The translations under genes and the position numbers were made by a program. Shown here one piece after another: positions 1-8,401 of a stretch of 64,000 bases of DNA. Position 1 is the stretch's first letter, and each line of letters starts with the position of its first letter. Origin of the DNA: JAGVSZ01 sp963716855 (GTDB taxonomy: Bacteria > Pseudomonadota > Gammaproteobacteria > Burkholderiales > SG8-39); the NCBI GenBank assembly GCA_963716855.1, contig CAVQUV010000006.1:62001-126000 (forward strand). Reading direction: 5' to 3'. The notes under the pieces are model-generated. The model was given only the letters and a program-made list of their open reading frames with translations. It was not told the DNA's origin and did not search any database.

Positions 1-1
1 C

Positions 2-157
2 CTCGAGATCATTCCGGTGAAGTGGATCGACCAGGTGCTCGACGTGGCGCTGGAGCGCCGGCCCGATCCGCTCGCCGCGACCAAGGAGGCCGCGCCGGCC
101 GTTGTTCAGCCCGCGGTTCCGGAAGACAAGCCGGCGAGCGTGGTGATGAAGCACTGA
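2..157 (+). CDS. lon: Lon ATP-dependent protease, C-terminal end (partial)
   Basis: Only the last 51 codons are present, open at the left edge and ending in TGA at 155-157. The first residues, LEIIPVKWIDQVLDVALER, match the conserved end of the Lon protease domain. They are followed by a divergent Ala/Pro/Lys-rich tail ending in VVMKH. Lon is a cytosolic AAA+ serine protease that degrades misfolded and regulatory proteins. Position directly upstream of hupB is the usual betaproteobacterial order and supports the call. The catalytic Ser-Lys pair lies outside the window. Confidence 0.85.
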   Translation, partial: LEIIPVKWIDQVLDVALERRPDPLAATKEAAPAVVQPAVPEDKPASVVMKH

Positions 158-205
158 CGCGCGGAGGCGCCGGCGTCGTCCGGCGCGATCCTGCGCGGCG
201 TAGCC

Positions 206-235
206 TTGACTTCGGCGGCAGCGCGTTGCTATAAA
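206..235 (+). promoter_or_regulatory. Sigma-70 promoter of hupB
   Basis: TTGACT at 206-211 and TATAAA at 230-235 are separated by 18 bases in the gap between the lon stop and hupB. Transcription would start near 242 and leave a leader of about 70 bases before the hupB GTG. This is one of the best consensus matches in the window and fits the high expression expected for HU. Confidence 0.7.
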
Positions 236-312
236 GAACCTCTTCGCAGCACGGCGCTCGGCACGCACGCCAACGCCTTCCATTCGCATACCGGTTCTTG
301 CAAGGGGGATCC

Positions 313-585
313 GTGAACAAAAGCGACATGATCGAGCAGATCGCCAAGTCCGCCGACATCTCCAAGGCGGCCGCCGAGCGCGCGCTGGACGCCGCAGTCG
401 CGAGCATCAAGGCGGCGCTGCGGAAAGGCGCGCCCGTGACGCTGGTGGGCTTCGGAACTTTCTACGTCGGCAAGCGCGCCGCACGCACCGGCCGCGATCC
501 GCGCACCCAGGCGGAAATCAAGATCACGGCGGCGCGCGTACCCAAGTTCCGCCCTGGTAAGGCACTCAAGGATGCGTTAAACTGA
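313..585 (+). CDS. hupB: DNA-binding protein HU-beta
   Basis: A 90-residue protein, the normal length for HU, beginning MNKSDMIEQIAKSADISKAA. It binds DNA as a dimer in the nucleoid. The family signature GFGTFYVGKRAARTGRDP and the DNA-binding arm up to VPKFRPGKALKDALN are intact. I chose GTG at 313 because a strong purine run (AAGGGGG, 302-308) sits just upstream and the family begins with MNK; the frame is open a few codons further upstream (TTG at 298). A consensus promoter lies at 206-235. Neighbours lon and ppiD give the conserved order. Confidence 0.95.
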   Translation: MNKSDMIEQIAKSADISKAAAERALDAAVASIKAALRKGAPVTLVGFGTFYVGKRAARTGRDPRTQAEIKITAARVPKFRPGKALKDALN

Positions 586-644
586 CGCCCCTTTCCAGGA
601 TGGGCGCCCGAGTTGCCGTGGTACGGGCGCGAGGTTCGCGGGAA

Positions 645-720
645 GGGTGCTTAGCTCAGCTGGTAGAGCGTCGCCCTTACAAGGCGAATGTCGGGAGTTC
701 GAGCCTCTCAGCACCCACCA
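645..720 (+). tRNA. tRNA-Val (UAC)
   Basis: A complete cloverleaf. The acceptor stem GGGTGCT (645-651) pairs with AGCACCC (710-716), and ACCA 717-720 supplies the discriminator and an encoded CCA end. The anticodon stem TCGCC/GGCGA encloses the loop CTTACAA with anticodon TAC at 678-680. The T-loop TTCGAGC is present. Length is 76 bases including CCA. Confidence 0.97.
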
Positions 721-739
721 GGCTCGATGAGCGAGTAAG

Positions 740-816
740 GGAGTGGTAGTTCAGCTGGTTAGAATACCGGCCTGTCACGCCGGGGGTCGCGGGTTCGAGT
801 CCCGTCCACTCCGCCA
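740..816 (+). tRNA. tRNA-Asp (GUC)
   Basis: A 77-base cloverleaf including encoded CCA. GGAGTGG (740-746) pairs with CCACTCC (806-812), the discriminator is G813 and CCA is 814-816. The anticodon stem CCGGC/GCCGG encloses CTGTCAC with anticodon GTC at 774-776. It lies 19 bases after tRNA-Val, so the two are probably one transcript ending at the hairpin just downstream. Confidence 0.97.
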
Positions 817-827
817 ACAGCTTTGAG

Positions 828-854
828 AAAAGGCGAACCCCGGTTCGCCTTTTC
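828..854 (+). terminator. Rho-independent terminator after the tRNA pair
   Basis: An inverted repeat, AAAAGGCGAAC and GTTCGCCTTTT with a four-base loop, ends in a T run at 850-853. It starts 12 bases after tRNA-Asp and 50 bases before ppiD. It should end the tRNA transcript, so ppiD would need its own promoter or readthrough. Confidence 0.8.
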
Positions 855-902
855 CATTTGTGACAGCCCGGATTGAGCGCGGCACGCCGAGGGAGAGCAT
901 CG

Positions 903-2804
903 ATGTTCGATTTCGTATCGCGGCACAAACGGCTGATGCAGATCTTCCTCGCGATCGTGATCGTCCCCACGTTCGCGTTCTTCGGGATCCAGTCCTACGA
1001 TCGCATCTTCTCCGCCGGCGATGCCGTGGCGGAGGTCGCCGGCCAGAAGATCTCGGTGCCGGAGTTCAACCGCGCGCTCGATCAGCAGCGCGACACGTTG
1101 CGCGGAATGCTCGGCAAGGCGTACGACCCGGCGCTGCTCGACTCGCCGCAGGCGCGCAAGGAACTCCTCGAAGGACTGATCGGCCAGCGCGCAGTGCTGA
1201 CCTATGCCCAGCGCAGCCGGCTGATGGTGCCCGACGAGCTGCTCCAGGCCGCGATCGGCGCCGAGCCGGTGTTTCAGGAGGATGGCAAGTTCTCCCGCGC
1301 CCGGTACCAGGCGCTGCTGCGCGGCCAGAACATGTCCGAGCCGCAGTTCGAGGCCCAGATGCGCGCCGACATACTTTTGCGGCAGCTGGGAAGCGGGCTG
1401 GTCGAGTCGGGCTTCACCTCCAAGAGCGTGGCCCAGCGACTGATCGAGACACGCACGCAGTCGCGCGAGATCTCGGAGCTCGTGTTTCCCACCGTCCAGT
1501 ACGCCGGACAGGTGAAGCTCGGCCCCGCGGCGGTGGAGGCCTACTACAAGGCGAACCCCAAGCTGTTCGAGTCCCCGGAGCAGGTCCGGGCGGAGTACGT
1601 GGTGCTGTCGCCGGACGCGCTCGTCGCCGCCGAGACCGTTTCGCCCGACGAGGTGCGGAAGTGGTACGACGCGAACGTCGCGCCGCGTGCCGGCCAGCGC
1701 GCCGAGGCGCGCAGCAAGATCGAGGCGATCGCCGCGGAGCTGCGCAAGGATCCGGCGCGGTTCGCCGACCTCGCCAAGACGAGCTCCCAGGACCCCGGCT
1801 CGGCGCAGCAGGGCGGCGATCTCGGGTGGTTCGGCCGCGGCGCAATGGTGAAGCCGTTCGACGAGGCGGCCTTCAAGCTGAAGAACGGCGAGACCAGCCC
1901 GATCGTCGAGACCGAGTTCGGGTTCCACATCATCCGCGTCACGGGGATCCGCAAGCCCGGACAGGACGGCGCGAAGACCGAAGAGCGCCGCGCGAGCCAC
2001 ATCCTCGTCGCCGCGCCGAAAGCGGAGAAGGACTTCGCCTCGGCCCGTCCCGAGATCGAAGCCGAGCTGAAGCGCAGCCGCGTGTCGAAGCGCTTCGTGG
2101 AGCTGGCCGAGGCGTTCAGCAACCTCGCCTACGAGCAGCCCGACAGCCTCCAGCCGCTCGCCGACAGGTACAAGCTCAAGATCGAGACTTCCGGCTGGAT
2201 CACGCGCCAGGCCGCGCCGCCTCCGCTCGACAACCCGAAGCTCCTCGCGGCGCTCTACGGCGAGGAGGCGATCAAGAACAAGCGCAACACCGAAGCGGTC
2301 GAGACCGCGTCGAACCGCATCGTCGTGGCGCGGGTGCTGGAGCACCGGCCGGCCACCGTGCGTCCGCTGGATCAGGTGCGGGCCGACATCGCCAGGAAGC
2401 TGACCGAGGACGAGGCGCTGAAGCTCGCCCGCGCCGCGGGCGAGGCGCGGCTCGCCGAGCTCCAGGCCGGGAAATCACCGGCGGTCGGCTGGGGCCAGCC
2501 GCGCACGGTGAGTCGCGAGGCGGCAGGCGGGCTGGAGCCCCGCGCGATCGGTCCGGTCTTTCGCGCCGATGCGGCGAAGCTCCCGACCTACGTCGGCGTC
2601 GATCTCCCCCCCGCGGGCTACACGATTTACCGGATCGGCAAGGTGGCGGACGCAGGCGCCGCGGACCCGGCGAAGCTGCGCGCGGCGGAGGCGTCGCTCG
2701 CGCGGCAGGAATCGAGAATGGCCTACCAGGCGTTCCTGAGCGGGCTCAAGGCGCGTTCCGACGTCACGATCAACGAGGCGAACCTCGTGAGGAAGGATCG
2801 CTGA
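903..2804 (+). CDS. ppiD: PpiD-type periplasmic peptidyl-prolyl isomerase/chaperone, parvulin domain apparently rearranged
   Basis: 633 residues. A short cytoplasmic start (MFDFVSRHKRLMQ) is followed by one membrane helix at about 13-34, a SurA-N-like chaperone region, a parvulin region at about 258-375 and a long C-terminal domain. PpiD is an inner-membrane-anchored periplasmic chaperone near the Sec translocon. The parvulin core is clear (SSQDPGSAQQGGDLGWFGRG, then VETEFGFHIIRVTGI). However, the EERRASHILVAAPKA strand that normally opens the domain is not at its start; it appears after it, at about residue 361. Position after hupB and the tRNAs supports the name. Start ATG 903 matches the family N-terminus. 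Confidence 0.9.
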   Translation: MFDFVSRHKRLMQIFLAIVIVPTFAFFGIQSYDRIFSAGDAVAEVAGQKISVPEFNRALDQQRDTLRGMLGKAYDPALLDSPQARKELLEGLIGQRAVLTYAQRSRLMVPDELLQAAIGAEPVFQEDGKFSRARYQALLRGQNMSEPQFEAQMRADILLRQLGSGLVESGFTSKSVAQRLIETRTQSREISELVFPTVQYAGQVKLGPAAVEAYYKANPKLFESPEQVRAEYVVLSPDALVAAETVSPDEVRKWYDANVAPRAGQRAEARSKIEAIAAELRKDPARFADLAKTSSQDPGSAQQGGDLGWFGRGAMVKPFDEAAFKLKNGETSPIVETEFGFHIIRVTGIRKPGQDGAKTEERRASHILVAAPKAEKDFASARPEIEAELKRSRVSKRFVELAEAFSNLAYEQPDSLQPLADRYKLKIETSGWITRQAAPPPLDNPKLLAALYGEEAIKNKRNTEAVETASNRIVVARVLEHRPATVRPLDQVRADIARKLTEDEALKLARAAGEARLAELQAGKSPAVGWGQPRTVSREAAGGLEPRAIGPVFRADAAKLPTYVGVDLPPAGYTIYRIGKVADAGAADPAKLRAAEASLARQESRMAYQAFLSGLKARSDVTINEANLVRKDR

Positions 2805-2825
2805 GCCGGACCGCGCACCGGCCCG

Positions 2826-3623
2826 TCACTCCGACGTGCCGGCTTCGAGCCCGCCGAAGATCACGTTGAACCCGCCATCGACGTAGGTGATCTCGCCGGT
2901 CATGCCGGCGGCCAGGTCGGAGAGCAGGAATGCGGCGACGTTACCCACGTCGTCGATCGTCACGTTGCGGCGCAGCGGCGCGTGCGCTTCCACGAACTTC
3001 AGGATCTTGCCGAAGCTCGCGATCCCGCTCGCCGCGAGCGTCTTGATCGGACCGGCAGAGATCGCGTTGACCCGCACCCCCTTCGGGCCGAGGTTCGCCG
3101 CGAGGTAGCGCACCGCCGCCTCCAAGCTGGCTTTCGCGAGCCCCATGGTGTTGTAGTGCGGCACGACGCGCTCGGCGCCCAGGTAGGTCAGCGTCACCAT
3201 TGCGCCCGCGCGGCCGGCCATCATCGGCAGCGCCGCCTTGGCGAGCGCCGGGAAGCTGTAGCTCGACACGTCGTGGGCGATGCGGAACGCCTCGCGCGAA
3301 AGCCCTTCGAGGAAGTCTCCCGCGATCGCCTCGCGCGGCGCGAACGCGATCGCGTGCACCAGCCCGTCGAGGCCGTCCCAGCGGTCGCGCAGGGCGGCGA
3401 AAGCGCGCTCGATCTCCGCGTCGCTCGACACGTCGCACGGTACCGCGATGTCGCTGCCGAGCTCCGCCGCCAGGTCGGTCACGCGCTCCTTGAACCGCTC
3501 GTTCTGGTAGGTGAACGCGAGCTGCGCACCCTGCGCGCGGCAGGCGCGCGCGATCCCGTAGGCGATGGAGCGGTTGCTGAGCAGTCCGGTGACGAGAATG
3601 CGCTTGTTGTCGAGAATGCCCAT
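2826..3623 (-). CDS. fabI: Enoyl-ACP reductase I (NADH-dependent)
   Basis: 265 residues, the usual length. FabI catalyses the last reduction of each fatty-acid elongation cycle in the cytosol. The start MGILDNKRILVTGLLSNRSI carries the FabI-type dinucleotide-binding loop. Catalytic Tyr147, Tyr157 and Lys164 occur in the motif YLGAERVVPHYNTMGLAKA. The FabI-like C-terminal part ITYVDGGFNVI is intact. The gene converges on ppiD with only 21 bases between the stops. A TATAAT box lies upstream at 3648-3653 on the same strand. Confidence 0.95.
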   Translation of the reverse strand: MGILDNKRILVTGLLSNRSIAYGIARACRAQGAQLAFTYQNERFKERVTDLAAELGSDIAVPCDVSSDAEIERAFAALRDRWDGLDGLVHAIAFAPREAIAGDFLEGLSREAFRIAHDVSSYSFPALAKAALPMMAGRAGAMVTLTYLGAERVVPHYNTMGLAKASLEAAVRYLAANLGPKGVRVNAISAGPIKTLAASGIASFGKILKFVEAHAPLRRNVTIDDVGNVAAFLLSDLAAGMTGEITYVDGGFNVIFGGLEAGTSE

Positions 3624-3647
3624 GACCGCCCCGTGAAGAGAGCCCCG

Positions 3648-3678
3648 ATTATAGGGGAACGCTTAGAGCGTCTGACAG
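3648..3678 (-). promoter_or_regulatory. Probable promoter of fabI
   Basis: On the minus strand a perfect TATAAT occupies 3653-3648. The best -35 candidate, CTGTCA at 3678-3673, has a slightly long 19-base spacer. The box lies about 25 bases before the fabI start codon, giving a short leader. The -10 is convincing and the -35 is weak. Confidence 0.45.
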
Positions 3679-3787
3679 AATGACCGTCAGGCGCCTGTGT
3701 TAGGGGAGAACGAGGGGAAGTATTCCCTCATGCGTTAGGTGGAGGACGCGGTGACGGGCCCTGAGTGGTCGGCTACACTGCCGCGCC

Positions 3788-5986
3788 ATGACCGCCCGCA
3801 GGATCGCCGCCGCTCTCCTCGCGGCCATTGCCCTCGCGGGCTGCGGCAGCGAGTGGAACGATCCGTACCCCGCGTCGGACCGCGGCAAGAACTTCCTCTA
3901 CAGCTCGTTCATCGACCGGCCCAAGACGCTCGATCCCGCGCGTTCGTACACCTCAGATGAGTGGGGCTTCATCCAGCAGATCTACGAGTCGCCGCTGCAG
4001 TATCACTACCTGAAGCGGCCCTACGAGTTGATCCCGCAGGCGGCGCTCGAGATGCCGAAGGTGCGTCTCCTGGACGCCACGGGTCGCGAACTGCCCGCGG
4101 ACGCGGCCGCCGCCGAGGTCGCTTTCAGCGAGTACGAGATCCGGATCCGGCCCGGCATCATGTACCAGCCGCACCCGGCGTTGGCGACCGACGCGGCGGG
4201 CAAGCCGCTCTACCTCGACCTTCCGGAGCACGAGATCAAGCGCAAGTTCACGCTCGCGGATTTTCCGCAGACCGGCACGCGCGAGCTCGTCGCCGAAGAC
4301 TATCTGTACCAGATCAAGCGGCTCGCGCACCCGCGCGTGAACTCGCCGATCTTCGGTCATATCAGCGAGTACGTCGTCGGCCTGAAGGACCTGTCGGACG
4401 CGCTCAAGGCCGAGAACCAGCGCCTGCTCAAGGCGCACGAGACCGAGTTCGGCAAGGCCGACAAGGGCCTGCCGTGGATCGATCTGCGCAAGTTTCCGCT
4501 CGCCGGCGTGGAGATCGTCGACCGCCACACCTACCGCGTGCGGCTCAAGGGTCTGTACCCGCAGTTCGTGTATTGGCTCGCGATGCCGTTCTTCGCGCCG
4601 GTGCCGGTCGAAGCCGACCGCTTCTACAGCCAGCGCGGCATGAACGACGGGCGGAACCTGACGCTCGACTGGTGGCCGATCGGGACCGGGCCGTACATGC
4701 TGACCGAGAACAACCCGAATGCCCGGATGGTGCTCGCGCGCAACCCGCACTTCCGCGGCGAGCCGTATCCGTCCGAGGGGGCGCCCGGCGACCGCGAGGC
4801 CGGCCTGCTGGCGGACGCGGGCAAGGCCGCGCCGTTCATCGATCGGGTCGTCTACACGCGCGAGAAGGAAGGCATTCCCTACTGGAACAAGTTCATGCAG
4901 GGCTATTACGACCAGTCGGGAATCAGCTCGGACAACTTTGACCAGGCGGTGCGCATCGACCTCGAGGGCGAAGCGAGCCTGACCCCCGAGATGGAGGAAC
5001 GCGGCATCGGCCTGCGCACTTCGGTGGGGACGAGCACGTTCTATCTCGCCTTCAACTTCCTCGATCCGGTGGTGGGCGGGCTCTCCGAGCGTGCGCGCAA
5101 GCTCCGCCAGGCGATCTCGATCGCGGTCGACTGGGAGGAGTTCATCTCGATCTTCCAGAACGGGCGCGGCATCCCGGGGATGGGCCCGATCCCGCCCGGC
5201 ATCTTCGGATACCTCGAGGGCGAGGCGGGCGTGAATCCGATCGTGTACGACTGGGTGGACGGCGGTCCGAAGCGCAAGGCGATCGAGACCGCGAAAAAAC
5301 TGCTCGCGCAGGCCGGTTATCCCGACGGGCGCGACGCCGCCAGCGGACAGCCGCTGGTGCTGTATCTCGATACGGTGCAGCGCGGCCCCGGCGACAAGGC
5401 GCGGCTCGACTGGTACCGCCGCCAGTTCCAGAAGTTGAACATCCAGCTCGAGTTGCGCACCAGCGACTGGAACCGGTTCCAGGAAAAGGTCCGCGCGGGC
5501 AACACGCAGCTCTTCTTCCTCGGCTGGAACGCCGACTACCCGGACCCGGAGAACTTCCTCTTCCTGCTGAACGGCCCGCAGTCGCGCGCGAAGACCGGCG
5601 GCGAGAACACCGCGAACTACCAGAACCCGGAGTACGACCGTCTGTTCGAGCGCATGAAGAACATGCCGAACGGCCCCGCGCGCCAGGCGATCATCGACCA
5701 GATGGTGCGCATCGCGCGCGACGACGCGCCGTGGGTGTGGGGGTATCACCCGAAGGACTACGGCCTCTCCCATGTCTGGCTGAAGAACGTGAAGCCGAAC
5801 CAGATGGCGCGCAACGGCCTGAAGTTCTATCGCCTCGACGTGCCGCTGCGCGAGTCCGACCGCGCGGCGTGGAACACGCCCGATCTCTGGCCGATCGGTC
5901 TCGGGCTGCTCGCGCTCGTGGCGGCTGCGGTTCCCGCCGTCGTCGCGTACAGGCGGCGCGAACGCGCCGCCGCGCGGCCGGCGTAG
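3788..5986 (+). CDS. Oligopeptide-type ABC transporter substrate-binding lipoprotein (family 5)
   Basis: 732 residues. The N-terminus MTARRIAAALLAAIALAGC is a lipoprotein signal with the lipobox LAGC and Cys19 as lipidation site. The body is a family 5 (peptide/nickel/opine) receptor, with the early motif RPKTLDPARSYTSDEWGFIQ. It is longer than typical DppA/OppA. Oddly, the C-terminus (about residues 697-717) is a predicted membrane helix followed by RRRERAAARP, so the protein may be anchored at both ends. Permease, permease and ATPase genes follow with almost no spacing. The likely substrate is a peptide, but specificity cannot be read from sequence. Confidence 0.85.
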   Translation: MTARRIAAALLAAIALAGCGSEWNDPYPASDRGKNFLYSSFIDRPKTLDPARSYTSDEWGFIQQIYESPLQYHYLKRPYELIPQAALEMPKVRLLDATGRELPADAAAAEVAFSEYEIRIRPGIMYQPHPALATDAAGKPLYLDLPEHEIKRKFTLADFPQTGTRELVAEDYLYQIKRLAHPRVNSPIFGHISEYVVGLKDLSDALKAENQRLLKAHETEFGKADKGLPWIDLRKFPLAGVEIVDRHTYRVRLKGLYPQFVYWLAMPFFAPVPVEADRFYSQRGMNDGRNLTLDWWPIGTGPYMLTENNPNARMVLARNPHFRGEPYPSEGAPGDREAGLLADAGKAAPFIDRVVYTREKEGIPYWNKFMQGYYDQSGISSDNFDQAVRIDLEGEASLTPEMEERGIGLRTSVGTSTFYLAFNFLDPVVGGLSERARKLRQAISIAVDWEEFISIFQNGRGIPGMGPIPPGIFGYLEGEAGVNPIVYDWVDGGPKRKAIETAKKLLAQAGYPDGRDAASGQPLVLYLDTVQRGPGDKARLDWYRRQFQKLNIQLELRTSDWNRFQEKVRAGNTQLFFLGWNADYPDPENFLFLLNGPQSRAKTGGENTANYQNPEYDRLFERMKNMPNGPARQAIIDQMVRIARDDAPWVWGYHPKDYGLSHVWLKNVKPNQMARNGLKFYRLDVPLRESDRAAWNTPDLWPIGLGLLALVAAAVPAVVAYRRRERAAARPA

Positions 5987-5990
5987 CCCA

Positions 5991-6968
5991 GTGCTCGCGT
6001 ACATCGTCCGGCGGTTCCTCTACGCGATCCCGATCCTCATCGGGGTCAATCTCCTCACGTTCGGCCTGTTCTTCGTGGTGAATACGCCCGACGACATGGC
6101 GCGCATGCAGCTCGGCGCGAAGCGCGTGACGCCCGATGCGATCGAGAAATGGAAGGCCGAGCGCGGCTACGACCGGCCGCTGCTCTGGAACGACGCGAAG
6201 GGGGGCGCGAGCCGGCTCACCGACACGATCTTCTTCGAAAAGTCGGCGAAGCTCTTCGCGTTCGATTTCGGCAACGCCGATGACGGCCGCAGCATCGGCC
6301 ACGAGATCCGGACCCGGATGTGGCCGAGCCTCGCGCTCGCGATTCCGTCGTTCCTGGTCGGGCTGGCCGTGTACGTCTCGTTCGCCCTCATGCTCGCGTT
6401 CTTCCGCGCGACGTATCTCGACTTCTGGGGCGTGGTGCTGTGCGTGGCGATGATGTCGATCTCGGCGCTCTTCTACATCATCGGCGGGCAATACCTGATC
6501 AGCAAGCTCTGGAGCCTGGTGCCGATCTCCGGGTACCAGCCGGGCCCCGACGCCGTGAAGTTCCTCGTTCTGCCGGTCCTGATCGCGCTGGTCGCGGGCG
6601 TCGGCGCCGAGGTACGGCTGTTCCGGACGTTCTTCCTCGAGGAGATGGGCAAGGACTACGTGCGGACCGCGCGCGCGAAAGGCCTCGCGGAGACGGCGGT
6701 GCTGTTCGGACATGTCCTCAAGAACGGCTCGATCCCGATCCTCACCGGCGTGGTGGCGGCGATCCCGAAGCTCTTCCTCGGCAGCCTGCTCGCGGAGTCC
6801 TTCTTCGGCATACCCGGCCTGGGCAGCTACACGATCGATGCGATTCAGTCGCAGGACTTCGCGGTGGTGCGCTCGATGGTGTTCCTCGGCTCGGCGCTCA
6901 CCATCCTCGGCTACCTGCTGGCCGACATCTCCTACACGCTGGTCGACCCGCGGGTGAGGTTCGAGTGA
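5991..6968 (+). CDS. Peptide-type ABC transporter permease (DppB-like)
   Basis: 325 residues with GTG start four bases after the receptor gene. The start MLAYIVRRFLYAIPILIGVN is characteristic of DppB/OppB-type inner-membrane permeases. Several hydrophobic helices follow. The EAA-type cytoplasmic loop, which contacts the ATPase, includes DYVRTARAKGLAETAVLFGHVLKN. It ends LVDPRVRFE, the standard end of the family. Its TGA overlaps the ATG of the next permease, which implies translational coupling. Confidence 0.92.
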   Translation: MLAYIVRRFLYAIPILIGVNLLTFGLFFVVNTPDDMARMQLGAKRVTPDAIEKWKAERGYDRPLLWNDAKGGASRLTDTIFFEKSAKLFAFDFGNADDGRSIGHEIRTRMWPSLALAIPSFLVGLAVYVSFALMLAFFRATYLDFWGVVLCVAMMSISALFYIIGGQYLISKLWSLVPISGYQPGPDAVKFLVLPVLIALVAGVGAEVRLFRTFFLEEMGKDYVRTARAKGLAETAVLFGHVLKNGSIPILTGVVAAIPKLFLGSLLAESFFGIPGLGSYTIDAIQSQDFAVVRSMVFLGSALTILGYLLADISYTLVDPRVRFE

Positions 6969-8401
6969 TGCCGGTCGTCCTGTGGACCGACGGACCGGTC
7001 TGGCTGCTCGTGGCGGTCACGATCGGATACTTCGCCTACGTCCGGCGCCACGAGCATCTCGCCGCGCCTTGGCGGCGGGTCGCGCGCAGCGCGCCCGGCA
7101 TGATGGCGCTCGTCGTGCTGCTCGCGTTCGTCCTCGTGGGGCTGCTCGACTCGCTGCATTTCCGGCCGCGGCTCGAGGGCAAGGACCAGAAGGGCGGCAC
7201 GGTGCATGCAGTCGAGGTGTTGAGCCTGCTCGATGTGCTCGTCATGCCCCTCAAGACGCAGACCGAGCGGACCTACTCGGCGCCGCTCGCCACCCGGGCG
7301 TACGCGAAAGAGACGATCGAACTGGCCGGAGGAGGCGTAGCACGGGAGTTCCCGCGCTTGCGTTACGGCGGTGCGCACCTGAAGGACGAGGCGGATCACG
7401 TGCGCGACGTCTTCGTCACGGCGCTTCAGGGGGGCGCGCTTGCGTTCGCGGCCTGGTGCCTTGCGGCGTGGCTCGCCACCGCCCGGCTCGCGCGCCGCCG
7501 GCACGCATCGCTGTCCGCGACGTGGGCGGCCATTCGCCGCCGGCGGACCGAGGCGCCCTGGCTCGCGATCCTCCTGACCGTGCTGGCGCTCCTGCTCGTC
7601 GCGGTGCCCGCCGCGCTGCTTTCGGCCAAGTACCACGTCCTCGGTACCGACAAGGTGGGCCAGGACGTCCTCTATCTCTCGCTCAAGAGTATCCGCACCG
7701 CGCTCGTGATCGGCACTCTCACCACGCTCGTCACGCTGCCGTTTGCCGTGCTGCTCGGCATCATGGCGGGATACTTCAAGGGCTGGATCGACGACGTGAT
7801 CCAGTATCTCTACACCACGCTCAACTCGATCCCCGGCGTCCTCCTGATCGCCGCGGCGGTGCTGATCATGCAGGTGTACATCGACAAGAATCCGGAGCTC
7901 TTCCCGACCGCGGCGCAACGCGCGGATTCACGTCTCCTGCTGCTCTGCCTGATTCTCGGCGCCACGACCTGGACCGGGCTCGCGCGCCTCCTGCGCGGCG
8001 AATCGCTCAAGCTGCGCGAACTCGAGTACATCCAGGCGGCGCACGCGTTCGGCGTGCGCCACGGCCGGGTGATCACGCGCCACATCCTGCCGAACGTGAT
8101 GCACATCGTGCTGATCGCGCTCGTGATGGACTTCAGCGGGCTCGTGCTCGCCGAGGCGGTGCTGTCGTACGTCGGCGTCGGCGTCGATCCGTCGACGAAC
8201 AGCTTTGGCACGATGATCAATGCCGCGCGCCTCGAGATGGCGCGGGACCCGATGGTCTGGTGGACGCTCGCGGCGGCGTTCGCGTTCATGTTCGTGCTCG
8301 TTCTCGCCGCGAACCTGTTCGCCGACGCGGTGCGCGATGCATTCGATCCGCGCGTTCGCGTGGGCCACGCGCCCGCGCTCGACCCCGGCGGGGCCGCGTG
8401 A
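6968..8401 (+). CDS. Peptide-type ABC transporter permease (DppC-like), N-terminally extended
   Basis: 477 residues from ATG 6968, which overlaps the preceding TGA. DppC-like proteins are usually about 300 residues. Here the extra N-terminal half contains two or three more hydrophobic segments separated by a polar stretch (about 60-140) before the standard core beginning YHVLGTDKVGQDVLYLSLKS. The EAA loop (LRELEYIQAAHAFGVRHGRV) and the end DAVRDAFDPRVRV are typical. It pairs with the upstream permease to form the membrane channel. I started at the overlapping ATG because the frame open upstream lies inside the other permease. Confidence 0.9.
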   Translation: MPVVLWTDGPVWLLVAVTIGYFAYVRRHEHLAAPWRRVARSAPGMMALVVLLAFVLVGLLDSLHFRPRLEGKDQKGGTVHAVEVLSLLDVLVMPLKTQTERTYSAPLATRAYAKETIELAGGGVAREFPRLRYGGAHLKDEADHVRDVFVTALQGGALAFAAWCLAAWLATARLARRRHASLSATWAAIRRRRTEAPWLAILLTVLALLLVAVPAALLSAKYHVLGTDKVGQDVLYLSLKSIRTALVIGTLTTLVTLPFAVLLGIMAGYFKGWIDDVIQYLYTTLNSIPGVLLIAAAVLIMQVYIDKNPELFPTAAQRADSRLLLLCLILGATTWTGLARLLRGESLKLRELEYIQAAHAFGVRHGRVITRHILPNVMHIVLIALVMDFSGLVLAEAVLSYVGVGVDPSTNSFGTMINAARLEMARDPMVWWTLAAAFAFMFVLVLAANLFADAVRDAFDPRVRVGHAPALDPGGAA

